Of a stretch of DNA of 64,000 nt, positions 34,337 to 42,248 are shown in pieces. The notes below the pieces were generated by a model. The model worked only from the letters and a program-made list of their open reading frames with translations, ran no database searches and was not told the origin of the DNA. Source of the DNA: Myxococcales bacterium (lineage in GTDB: Bacteria; Myxococcota_A; Polyangia; Polyangiales; Polyangiaceae); assembly GCA_016720545.1 (NCBI GenBank), contig JADKKK010000003.1, positions 372,001 to 436,000 on the forward strand. The letters run 5' to 3'. How positions within the stretch are numbered: position 1 is the stretch's first letter; every line of letters starts with the position of its first letter. The translations under genes and the position numbers were made by a program.

Positions 34337-35251
34337 CTAGAGCGACGTGTTCATCACCGCGCGCGTGACGGTGTCGGCCACGAGGGGGTACTTGTTCGCG
34401 CTCAAGGGCACCGGGAACGCCACCCCGGTGAGCTTGCAGCCGGCCTTCGCGCCGGCGAACTCTACCAGCCCGGTGCCGGGCGTGACATTGGAGATGAACA
34501 CGTTGGCGCCGCGATCGCCGGCGCTGGCGGTGAGCGCGAGGTTCGGGTTGAAGGAGCCCGAGTCGGCGTACTGAACCACGGCCTCCGGGTGGCCCGGGAT
34601 CGTCACGACGAAGCCGCTCGCGTCGCAGGTGGGCTCGGCCCTGTTGATCACCAGGTAGAAATGGGCCTTCGCGGCGTTGTAGGTGGCGTCGAAGGACCCC
34701 ATGGTCGTCTTCGCGAACACGGAGACGTCGGTGTCGGTCCGCACGCCGGGGGGGAAGTTGTAGACGACGCTCGCGCTCTTGTAGAAATCCGCGGGGTTCG
34801 TGGACGTCACGAGCAGGTAGTGGTTCACGCCAGTGGTCGGAGTGAAGCGCACGCGCGAGCCGGCGTAGGGGAGGGGCGCGCTCGTCCCCTGGCACGCGTC
34901 CACGAGCTGGATCGAGGTCTTGCCGCTGGGGTCGGTCCCGCTGTTCGCGGGGTTGAGCTTCACATCGGTCGCGCCCTTGTCGGTGCACGCGCCGGCCTCC
35001 GTAGGAGCGTCGGGCGAGGCGTCGACTGGCGGGGGTGCATCGGGCGTGGCAGCGTCCGTCGCCGTCGCTGACGCGTCGGGGGTCGGCGTGGTGGTCGTCG
35101 TCGTCGCCGTCGTCGTGGTCGTCGTGGTCGGCGCGGGGCCCGCGTCGGTCGCGGCCGGATCGCTGCTGCAGGCGCCGAGGGGCGCGAGGGGCGCGATCGC
35201 GCCGACGGCGAGGAGGGCGAGCAGCGGACGCTTCAGGGTGAAGTTGTGCAT
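34337..35251 (-). CDS. Uncharacterised lipoprotein with poly-Thr linker
   Basis: 304 residues. Lipobox PLGACSS (cysteine 28) is followed by a linker with runs of seven and six threonines (about 42-55), then Asp/Ala/Thr repeats to residue 85. The globular domain has strands such as SRVRFTPTTGVNHYLLVTST, AHFYLVINRAEPTC and ANVFISNVTPGTGLVEFAG, a beta-sandwich-like pattern. No family recognised. CTAGCTAG lies directly before the start and overlaps the stop codon. The linker is encoded by near-perfect GTC/GTG triplet repeats and may vary in length. Confidence 0.78.
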   Translation of the reverse strand: MHNFTLKRPLLALLAVGAIAPLAPLGACSSDPAATDAGPAPTTTTTTTATTTTTTPTPDASATATDAATPDAPPPVDASPDAPTEAGACTDKGATDVKLNPANSGTDPSGKTSIQLVDACQGTSAPLPYAGSRVRFTPTTGVNHYLLVTSTNPADFYKSASVVYNFPPGVRTDTDVSVFAKTTMGSFDATYNAAKAHFYLVINRAEPTCDASGFVVTIPGHPEAVVQYADSGSFNPNLALTASAGDRGANVFISNVTPGTGLVEFAGAKAGCKLTGVAFPVPLSANKYPLVADTVTRAVMNTSL

Positions 35252-35427
35252 GAGGCCTAGCTAGGGGGGGGCGAGTGAAGGTGGGTACAAGCATACGCGG
35301 CCGAGGCGGAGAGGCAACCGAACATCGAGCGCCCGCGAGGAGCGGCGAACGCAGCGATGCGAGGCGGGCCGGGCGCGGCGAGCTTGGAGATTGCGCCACG
35401 CCTCGCGCGGCGCTACGAGGTCCGGGG

Positions 35428-36195
35428 TTGCCCACGGCCATCGACATACGCGGGGTGCACCGGCGCTTCGTGACGGGCGGGGGCACTCTCGCCACGCGCG
35501 CGACGGTCACCGCTCTCGACGGCGTCGACCTCGCCATCGAGGAGGGCAGCTTCGTGGCGCTCATCGGCCCCTCCGGCTGCGGCAAGTCGACCTTGCTCCG
35601 CATCATCGCCGGGCTCGACGCGCCCGACGAAGGGACCGTACGGCTCGACCCGGACCACGCGCGCGCCATCGCCTACGTGTTCCAGGACGCGCACCTCATG
35701 CCGTGGCGCACGGTGGCCGAGAACGTGGGGCTGCCGCTCGAGCTGCGCGGTGTGCCGCGCTCCGAGCGCGAGGCGGCGGTGGCAGCCGCGCTGGAGCAGG
35801 TGGAGCTCGCGGACGCGGCGACGCGCTACCCGGCCGCGCTCTCGGGCGGCATGCGCATGCGCGCGTCGATCGCGCGGGCGCTCGTCACGCGGCCTCGCCT
35901 GTTGCTCATGGACGAGCCGTTCGCGGCGCTCGATGAGCTCACCCGCCAGCGCCTCGACGAGCGCCTCCTCGCGCTCTGGCGCGAGCACCGCTTCACGGCC
36001 CTGTTCGTGACGCACGCGATCTTCGAGGCGACGTTCCTCGCGGAGCGCGCCGTCGTGCTCTCCGGTCGACCCGCGCGGGTGCTCCACGACGCCGCGATCG
36101 ACCTACCGCCAGAGCGTACGGCCGCCCTCCGCGGCGAGCCCGCCTTCGCGCGCGAGGCCGCGAGGCTCCTCGCCGCGCTCGACGAGGGCGCGTGA
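35428..36195 (+). CDS. ABC transporter ATP-binding protein (NitT/TauT type)
   Basis: 255 residues. All ABC motifs are intact: Walker A GPSGCGKST (47-55), Q-loop Q86 in YVFQDAH, signature LSGG (138-141), Walker B LLLMDEP (158-164) and the switch histidine in FVTHAIFEA. TTG 35428 is preferred, with GAGG 8 bp upstream; further upstream the frame is Arg-rich and unlike protein. It overlaps the permease gene by 4 bp. It energises uptake of a small solute with the permease and binding protein that follow. Confidence 0.93.
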   Translation: MPTAIDIRGVHRRFVTGGGTLATRATVTALDGVDLAIEEGSFVALIGPSGCGKSTLLRIIAGLDAPDEGTVRLDPDHARAIAYVFQDAHLMPWRTVAENVGLPLELRGVPRSEREAAVAAALEQVELADAATRYPAALSGGMRMRASIARALVTRPRLLLMDEPFAALDELTRQRLDERLLALWREHRFTALFVTHAIFEATFLAERAVVLSGRPARVLHDAAIDLPPERTAALRGEPAFAREAARLLAALDEGA

Positions 36196-36965
36196 CGCGA
36201 GCGACGCGCGTCGTGCTCCCACCGCTCCTCGCCGCGGCGGTGGGCCTCGCGCTGTGGGAGGGCGCGGCGCGCGGGCTCGCGATCCCCGCGTACCTCCTCC
36301 CGCCGCCGAGCGCCGTGGCGCGCGCGCTGGTCAGCGAGGCCTCGGTGCTCGCGGCGGCGACGGCCACCACAGCGGCGGCCGCGCTGGCCGGCTTCGTCGC
36401 GAGCGCCGTGCTCGGCGTCGCGTTCGGCTTCCTCCTCGCCTCCTCGCGCACGATCGAGCGCGGCCTCTACCCCTACGCCGTGATCCTCCAGACCGTCCCG
36501 ATCGTCGCGATCGCCCCGCTGCTCGTGCTCTGGTGCGGCGTGGGCTCGCGCGCCGTCGCGGCCTCGGCGTTCATCGTCTCGGTCTTCCCCGTGATCACGA
36601 GCTCGCTCGCAGGCGTACGAGCTGTGGACCCCTCGCTCCGCGCGCTGTTCGCGCTCTATCGGGCCTCTCGCTTTCAAGTGCTCGTGAAGCTCGAGCTGCC
36701 CGGGGCAGCCCCACAGATCGCCACGGGTCTCCGCGTCGCGTGCGGCCTCGCGGTGATCGGCGCGATCGTCGGCGAGTTCGTCGCCGGCTTCTCCGAGGGG
36801 AGCCCAGGGCTCGGCATCCTCGTCATGACCTCGTACCGACAGCTCCGCACCGACCTCCTGTTCGCGGCGGTGGGCTGCTCCTCGCTGCTCGGCATGGCGA
36901 TGCTCGGGGCGGTCTCGCTGGTGTCGCATGGCCTCCTGCGTCGCTGGTGCGCGCCCGCGCGCTGA
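36192..36965 (+). CDS. ABC transporter permease (NitT/TauT family)
   Basis: 257 residues with about six membrane helices. The EAA loop lies in the region LYRASRFQVLVKLELPGAAPQIATG, and PYAVILQTVPIVAIAPLLVLWCG is the family's signature helix. The GTG start overlaps the ATPase stop (GTGA). It is the inner-membrane channel of the importer. Organisation ATPase-permease-binding protein with tight overlaps indicates one transcript. Confidence 0.93.
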   Translation: MTRATRVVLPPLLAAAVGLALWEGAARGLAIPAYLLPPPSAVARALVSEASVLAAATATTAAAALAGFVASAVLGVAFGFLLASSRTIERGLYPYAVILQTVPIVAIAPLLVLWCGVGSRAVAASAFIVSVFPVITSSLAGVRAVDPSLRALFALYRASRFQVLVKLELPGAAPQIATGLRVACGLAVIGAIVGEFVAGFSEGSPGLGILVMTSYRQLRTDLLFAAVGCSSLLGMAMLGAVSLVSHGLLRRWCAPAR

Positions 36966-36992
36966 GCGCGCTGATCGGGTATGTAGGTGGGT

Positions 36993-37990
36993 ATGCGCCG
37001 CCGCCTCGCCCTCGGGCTCCTCGCCGCCATGCCGCTCGTCCTGCTCGGCTGCAAGGGCGGCTCGAAGCCGGACCCTCAGGGACACGCCGCGGGCTCCGAC
37101 GCCGCGCGGGTGACGAGGGTAAAGGTCCAGCTGAACTGGGTCCCCGAGCCCGAATTCGGTGGGCTCTACGCCGCGAGAGAGAGCGGCGCCTACGCGCGTG
37201 CCGGACTCGACGTCGACATCCTCGGCGGCGGGCCTGGCTCGCCGGTCGTGCAGCTCGTCGCGAGCGGCCAGGCCGACTTCGCGGTGGCGGGCGCCGACGA
37301 CGTGGTCCTCGCGCGCTCGCGAGGCGCGGACCTCGTCGCCGTCTTCGGCACGTTCCAGACCTCGCCGCAGGGCATCATGGTGCACGCGGGCAAGTACCTC
37401 GCGTCGCTGGCCGACCTCAAGTCCGGCACCCTCGTGCTCGAGCCGGGCTCCCCTTCGGGATGTACCTGAAGAAGAAGTTCGGGTTCGCCGGAGCGAAGCT
37501 CGTGCCGTACGACGGGGGCATCGCCAAGTTCCTGGCTGATCCGACCTATGCGCAGCAGTGCTACGTGACCTCGGAGCCGCTCGCGGTGAAGAAGAAGGGC
37601 GAGACCCCGCAGGTGTTCCTCGGAGCCGACGCCGGCTTCAACCCGTACACGAACATCCTCGTCACGCGGGGCGCGATGCTGAAGGAGAAGCTGCCGCTCG
37701 TCCGGGCCTTCGTCGCCGCCTCCGCCGAGGGCTGGCGCGCCTACTTGAAGGACCCGGCCCCGGCGAACGCGGTGATGCAGCGCCTGAACACCGCGATGGA
37801 CGCCGAGACGTTCGCCGCGGCCGCGGCCGCGCAGCGCCCGCTCATCGAGACCGCGGAGACCGCGAAGGCCGGCCTCGGCGTCATGACCGAGGCCCGCTGG
37901 GCCACGCTCGCGTCTCAGCTCGCCGACCTCGGCGTCGTCCCGAAGGCGCTCCCGGCCGCCGAATACTTCGCGATCGTCGCCGCGCCGTAG
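36993..37990 (+). pseudogene. NMT1/THI5-like substrate-binding lipoprotein, frameshifted
   Basis: The periplasmic binding component of the importer, of the type that captures thiamine-pyrimidine, riboflavin or related heterocycles. Lipobox VLLGC anchors cysteine 20; the family start VKVQLNWVPEPEFGGLYAARE is clear. The frame breaks in a four-C run at 37450-37453. One extra C restores GSPFGMYLKKKFGF and an uninterrupted domain to the stop at 37990. As given, translation ends at 37469 (about 159 residues). Either a true frameshift that would inactivate the transporter or a homopolymer sequencing error. ATG 36993 is chosen over GTG 36987. Confidence 0.85.
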
Positions 37991-38156
37991 CAGCCCGTCG
38001 AGAGGCACGCCGCTGCGCGTCGTGCGACCGCGCTGAGCGCGCAAACGTGGCGCCGGCGCGCGCGACGAATGTGAGCGAACGGACCCCGTGGAGGGCCTGC
38101 GCGGCACAACAAAGCCTGGGCGGTGCCGGCTCGCGCGTGCCATCCTTCCCCCCGTC

Positions 38157-39599
38157 ATGCTTGCCGCGCTTTCGAAGCTGTCGATCAGCGACTTCATCGA
38201 GCCGGGGTCGACGTTCGCCGATCGGTACATCGTGGAGCGCGAGCTGGGGCGCGGAGGCATGGGCGCGGTCATCCTCGTGAAGCACCCGCAGCTGGGGAAG
38301 CAGTTCGCGCTGAAGGTGATGTTGCCCGAGCTCGCGGAGGACGAGCGGCTCGTGGAGCGCTTCCTGCGCGAAGGCAGGGCGACCGCCCGCCTCACGAGCG
38401 AGCACGTGGCGAGGGTCTTCGACGCGGGCCGCCACCCCGCGGGCTTCCCGTTCCTCGTCATGGAGTACCTGCAGGGGAAGAGCCTGCACGAGGTCCTCCA
38501 TCGCGGCACCTCGCTCGACATCCCGACGGCGGTCGACCTGCTGCTCCAGGCCTGCGAGGGTGTCGCCCACGCGCACGCCGCGGGCATCGTTCATCGCGAC
38601 CTGAAGCCCGCGAACCTGTTCCTCACCACGAAGGCCGACGGCGCGCCCTGCCTCAAGGTCCTCGATTTCGGGATCGCCAAGGAGATCGGCGGCGCGAGCC
38701 CGATGACGGCGACGGCCGAGAGCTTCGGCTCACCCGAGTACATGTCGCCGGAGCAGGTGCGCGCGGCGAAGAACGTCGATCCCCGCTCCGACGTGTGGTC
38801 GCTCGGCGTCGTGTTCTTCGAGCTCCTGACACGCCGCGTGCCCTTCGAGAGCGCGTCGGTCTTCGAGGTCGCGTCGCTCATTCTCTCGGGCGCTCCCCAC
38901 GACCTTCAGGCGCTCCGCCCCGACGCCCCGCGCGGCCTCGCCGACGTCGTCGCGCGCTGCTTCGAGAAGGAGCCCGGCCGTCGATGGCCTGACGTGAGCG
39001 CCCTCGCGGCTGCGCTCGCCCCTTACGGGCCCCCGGGCTCCGAAGCGCGCGCCGCGACCGTCGCGCAGATCCTCGGCACGACCGGGGGCGCGCTGTTCGC
39101 CCAAGTTTCCCTCGCGAAAGTGGACCCGCTCGGGGAAGCGGCGACCGAGCGCTCCGTGCCAGGACGCAGCACCGGGTTCTCCTCTCGGCGGACCTTGAGC
39201 CGGGTCGCGCTTGGCCTGCTGGTCGTCTCCTTTGGCGCGGCGGCGTTCTCGGCCTGGGCGTTTCATTCGTCGCGGCAGGCACCCGGCGGCGCAGGCCCCG
39301 ATCCGCACGCCGCGGGGACAGGCGCGGCGACCGCGGCGGTGAGCCTCCCGTCCCCTCCACCCAGCTTGGCGCCCCTGACCGCCACGCCGCCACCGGCGAC
39401 CGCGTCGGCGCCTGTGAGCGTCGCGACAACACCGGGGAGCGCGGGGCGCGCGCTCGTCCCCTCGCACGCAACGACCGCGAAGCCGGCCCCCTCGGCTTCG
39501 GCGCCGCCCCACGCGGCGTCTTCCGCTCCCGGCCCTACGGCGCCCGCCCCCTCGGCCTCCGCGCCGCGCGGGCCCGGGCTGTCGCGCCACGGCGAGTGA
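38157..39599 (+). CDS. Transmembrane Ser/Thr protein kinase
   Basis: 480 residues. Kinase domain about 24-290: glycine loop GRGGMG (31-36), K53, HRDLKPAN (146-153), DFG (170-172), SPEYMSPEQ and the WSLGVVFFELL helix. A single membrane helix (about 349-369, VALGLLVVSFGAAAFSAWAF) follows, then a 110-residue Pro/Ala/Ser/Thr-rich outer tail without a recognisable sensor domain, perhaps a cell-wall spacer. ATG 38157 is preferred to the upstream ATG at 38088. It follows the ABC operon by 166 bp and is probably transcribed separately. Confidence 0.94.
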   Translation: MLAALSKLSISDFIEPGSTFADRYIVERELGRGGMGAVILVKHPQLGKQFALKVMLPELAEDERLVERFLREGRATARLTSEHVARVFDAGRHPAGFPFLVMEYLQGKSLHEVLHRGTSLDIPTAVDLLLQACEGVAHAHAAGIVHRDLKPANLFLTTKADGAPCLKVLDFGIAKEIGGASPMTATAESFGSPEYMSPEQVRAAKNVDPRSDVWSLGVVFFELLTRRVPFESASVFEVASLILSGAPHDLQALRPDAPRGLADVVARCFEKEPGRRWPDVSALAAALAPYGPPGSEARAATVAQILGTTGGALFAQVSLAKVDPLGEAATERSVPGRSTGFSSRRTLSRVALGLLVVSFGAAAFSAWAFHSSRQAPGGAGPDPHAAGTGAATAAVSLPSPPPSLAPLTATPPPATASAPVSVATTPGSAGRALVPSHATTAKPAPSASAPPHAASSAPGPTAPAPSASAPRGPGLSRHGE

Positions 39600-39706
39600 A
39601 GCTCACCGTCACGGCGCCGTTGCGCCCCGCCGAGCGAAGATCGGCGCGGCTCAGCGTCGGAGACGGTCGTGAAGACCTATCGCGCCCATCTATGAGACTG
39701 AATTAG

Positions 39707-40963
39707 TTAGAAGTGCTGGGTGATCCCGAACTGCGCGAACCAGGTCGCGATCGGGTGATGGATCCGTGCGACGTCGACGCGCAGCAGGGTGTCGACGAGC
39801 GCTGTCGGGAGGAGGCGCAGGCCGGCGCCGGTCGACCACGCCGTCATCGCCGGGGTGGAGGCTCCGCGCGCGTCCATCGGCTCGAACACCGCCGCGTCCG
39901 TAAACAGCACGCCTTGCACGTACCAGCGGCGCGCGATCTCGATGGCGTGTCGAACCTCCAGGTTGGCATACGCCTGCGACCGATTCCGGTAGAGCGAGTC
40001 GGGCAGACCTCGCACGCCCGCCTGGCTGCCGAGCAGGGCGCTGTGGTTCGGGTTCCCGCCGTTCACCGCGCTCGCGCTCGCATTGAGCATGAGAACGGTC
40101 TTGTTCCCCAGCGGCAGCCCCGCGATCGCCTTGGCCCTGAGCTCATGCCGAGGTTCGGCCGGTCCGACGAAGATGCCGGGCCGCAGCTCGAGCGCCGCGC
40201 GGAAGCCCCGGGGAGTGAGGTCGTTCCAGGTATACCGGTCATAGACAAGCTCGCTCGTCGTACCGAGGTAGGTGCCGTCGCGTGGCTGCGAGGGCCCGGA
40301 CGCGCCGGTGAGGGTCTCTTGATAGGCGTTCAGCTGAAACTCGTATCGCCACTTCGTCGTGTAGAACGAGGGCGAGAGAAACTCCACCTCCGCGCCCAGG
40401 CGGTTTCGCTGCCACGTGTGTTGCGCGTCCGCACCCTCGAAACGGAAGCCGGAGCCTGCGTAGTAGATCTCCTGCTCGCGCGCCCAGCTGCGCGGGCGGT
40501 ACGGGTGCTCGTGGAGCCAGAGGATGAAGTTGAGGCCTCGCTCACTGTAGCTCGCCTTTCCACCCAGGCGCGTCCCGTGGCCGTCCACGTCATGCTGAAT
40601 CGCACCGAGCGTGAGCTTCGAGTCGGCCAGCGTCTTGCCCGTGGAGAGATCGAAGATCGGTGAGAGGGTGAACTTCCTGCGGACGCGGACGAGCAGCGTC
40701 GTGCCCGTGTGGTCGACCTCGACCTGGTCGAAGAGCGCGAGGTTCTTGATACGTCGCCGCAGCTCGACGAGCTCGGCGCCAGTGAACGACGAAGGCAGCG
40801 GCCTCGGCAGCAGCTCGCTGATCGTCTCTGGCTCGGTCTTCTCCAGACCTTCGCTCCGCAGGGTCTCGATCGCGTAGGTGGCGGACGGGTCGAGGTCAGC
40901 CCCCGCGGGGGTCGCGTACATCAGCGAGGCGAGTCCACACGCGAGGAGGAGTGGACGCTTCAT
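39707..40963 (-). CDS. Omp85/BamA-superfamily outer-membrane protein
   Basis: 418 residues with a signal peptide (about 1-22). Residues about 45-100 look like a single POTRA domain (FTGAELVELRRRIKNLALFDQVEVDHTGTTLLVRVRRK, read in parts). The rest is a 16-strand-like barrel (LGGKASYSERGLNFILWLHEH, RGLPDSLYRNRSQAYANLEVRH, with VRGLPD matching the VRGY/F turn region). It ends in the C-terminal Phe typical of outer-membrane barrels. The ATG overlaps the M56 peptidase stop by 4 bp, so it belongs to the blaI-like operon. Omp85 proteins insert or translocate proteins or lipids. Confidence 0.82.
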   Translation of the reverse strand: MKRPLLLACGLASLMYATPAGADLDPSATYAIETLRSEGLEKTEPETISELLPRPLPSSFTGAELVELRRRIKNLALFDQVEVDHTGTTLLVRVRRKFTLSPIFDLSTGKTLADSKLTLGAIQHDVDGHGTRLGGKASYSERGLNFILWLHEHPYRPRSWAREQEIYYAGSGFRFEGADAQHTWQRNRLGAEVEFLSPSFYTTKWRYEFQLNAYQETLTGASGPSQPRDGTYLGTTSELVYDRYTWNDLTPRGFRAALELRPGIFVGPAEPRHELRAKAIAGLPLGNKTVLMLNASASAVNGGNPNHSALLGSQAGVRGLPDSLYRNRSQAYANLEVRHAIEIARRWYVQGVLFTDAAVFEPMDARGASTPAMTAWSTGAGLRLLPTALVDTLLRVDVARIHHPIATWFAQFGITQHF

Positions 40964-41781
40964 GGGCTTCCCGCGAGGATCGCGACGTACGGCGCGGACG
41001 CGACGACCCCGAAGACGAACGCGGCGATCGCGAGGCTCACCGCGAAGGGCGCCAGGAACGAACGGCGCCCCTCGGGGTGCGGCGCCGGTGGGGAGAGCAA
41101 CCGGCGGACACGGATCTCGAGGAGCGTCGCGTCGTCTGCCAGGGCCGCCCCCGCCCTGGTCCGCCCCTGGGCAAGGCTCGCCGCCTTGACGAGGGCGCTC
41201 GCGAGGTCGGCCGCGTCGACGTTCGGGTCCTGGACGGCCTCGTCATCGCGCGCGAGCTCGAGCGCCGCGAGCCAGGCGCGCTGTCGGAGTCGTGGGCGAG
41301 AGAAGGGCCATTGGAGATCCGTCAGGAGCTGCACGATCCAGATCCAGCGCGGATCGCAGTGACGGACGTGCGCCTCCTCGTGAGCCATCACGGCACGGAG
41401 CTCGCCGGGGCGCAGCATCGCGAGCAGCTCCGCGCTGAGCTTGACCGTGGGACGGAACAGACCGACGGTCAGCGCCGGCCCCTCGACCTCGGCGAACACC
41501 GCGAGGACGGCCCGCACGCCCGCGCGTAGCCATACGAGTCCAAAAGGCACCGCGGCGATGAGGCGCGTGACGTTCAATCCCTGCGGGCCCTCGGGATCGG
41601 CGACCGCAAAGCCGAGCAGGACGAACAACGGCAGCGACGCGGGCAGCGCTGGAAGCCAGAGACGGCGCCACGCGACTCGCTCCCCCGCATCCGGCGGAGT
41701 GGGCACGAGCGCCCCGAAGAGCCATATGAGCGCGCCGCTCAGGAGGACGATGAGCAGCTCCGCGACTTCGTCACGATCCAC
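40960..41781 (-). CDS. M56-family membrane metallopeptidase (BlaR1-like, no sensor domain)
   Basis: 273 residues. The zinc site is HEEAH (134-138) after LRPGELRAVMA, with the downstream acidic ELARDDEAV (175-183) supplying the third ligand. N-terminal helices (LLIVLLSGALIWLFGALV, LPLFVLLGFAV) and a C-terminal helix span the membrane. BlaR1/MecR1 cleave BlaI/MecI-type repressors after beta-lactam binding. Here the extracytoplasmic penicillin-sensor domain is absent, so the stimulus must arrive otherwise. It overlaps the BlaI-like gene by 11 bp and the Omp85-like gene by 4 bp. Confidence 0.87.
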   Translation of the reverse strand: MDRDEVAELLIVLLSGALIWLFGALVPTPPDAGERVAWRRLWLPALPASLPLFVLLGFAVADPEGPQGLNVTRLIAAVPFGLVWLRAGVRAVLAVFAEVEGPALTVGLFRPTVKLSAELLAMLRPGELRAVMAHEEAHVRHCDPRWIWIVQLLTDLQWPFSRPRLRQRAWLAALELARDDEAVQDPNVDAADLASALVKAASLAQGRTRAGAALADDATLLEIRVRRLLSPPAPHPEGRRSFLAPFAVSLAIAAFVFGVVASAPYVAILAGSP

Positions 41782-42157
41782 GACGACTCCTCCGGCGGGC
41801 GGCGATCTCCTCGGCGAGACGGTCGAGCAGGGCGGGATCGTACGTCTCGACCGCGTCGACGAGCCTGGCCACCGCGGGCTCGGGATCGCCTCCGAAGATG
41901 CGGCTCACCAGGTCGCGAACGCGTGAGCGCTCCACGGCGCGTTCCGGCCTCGCAGGTCGAAACACGAGCGCCCTGCCGTCCCGCTCGCGGGTCACGAACC
42001 CCTTCTTGTGGAGCCGATCGAGGACGGTCGAGATGGTCGTGTAGGCGAGCCCTCGTGGCACGCCGACTCGCTCGTGCACCTCGCGCACGGTGCACGTGCC
42101 AAGCTGCCAAACGGCGGAGAGGATCTCGTGCTCTTGCTCACCCAGCGTCGACGTCAT
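41771..42157 (-). CDS. BlaI/MecI-family transcriptional repressor
   Basis: 128 residues from ATG 42157. The winged helix contains LGEQEHEILSAVWQLG, VREVHERVGV and the recognition region LAYTTISTVLDRLHKKGFV, followed by the conserved wing RERDGRALVFRP. The C-terminal helix carries the dimerisation part cleaved in BlaI (LVSRIFGGDPEPAVARLV). Two TACAxxTGTA boxes lie just upstream (42179-42188, 42201-42210), the known BlaI-type operator, so autorepression is expected. A TTG at 42199 would be an alternative start but lies within the operators. Confidence 0.93.
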   Translation of the reverse strand: MTSTLGEQEHEILSAVWQLGTCTVREVHERVGVPRGLAYTTISTVLDRLHKKGFVTRERDGRALVFRPARPERAVERSRVRDLVSRIFGGDPEPAVARLVDAVETYDPALLDRLAEEIAARRRSRRGS

Positions 42158-42178
42158 GTTGGGTTCAGCGTCTACTAC

Positions 42179-42210
42179 TACATCTGTAGAATGAGTCAAC
42201 TACACGTGTA
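42179..42210 (-). promoter_or_regulatory. Two BlaI-type operator boxes and promoter
   Basis: TACATCTGTA (42179-42188) and TACACGTGTA (42201-42210) both match the TACAxxTGTA dyad bound by BlaI/MecI proteins; centres are 22 bp apart, two helical turns. Read toward the blaI-like gene, TTGACT (42199-42194) lies between them as a candidate -35. Binding of the repressor would occlude it. Confidence 0.85.
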
Positions 42211-42248
42211 GAAGGTGGGCGCCATCCAGCGCGCAGGCCATCGCCCGC

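Noticed and set aside
35252..35427. Possible TPP riboswitch upstream of the THI5-like ABC importer
   Set aside because: The conserved CUGAGA and ACCUGA blocks are absent; only GC-rich sequence with CTAGCTAG is found.
42157..42199. TTG 42199 as the start of the BlaI-like repressor
   Set aside because: It would place the start inside the operator and -35 region; ATG 42157 lies after the promoter and begins the conserved domain.
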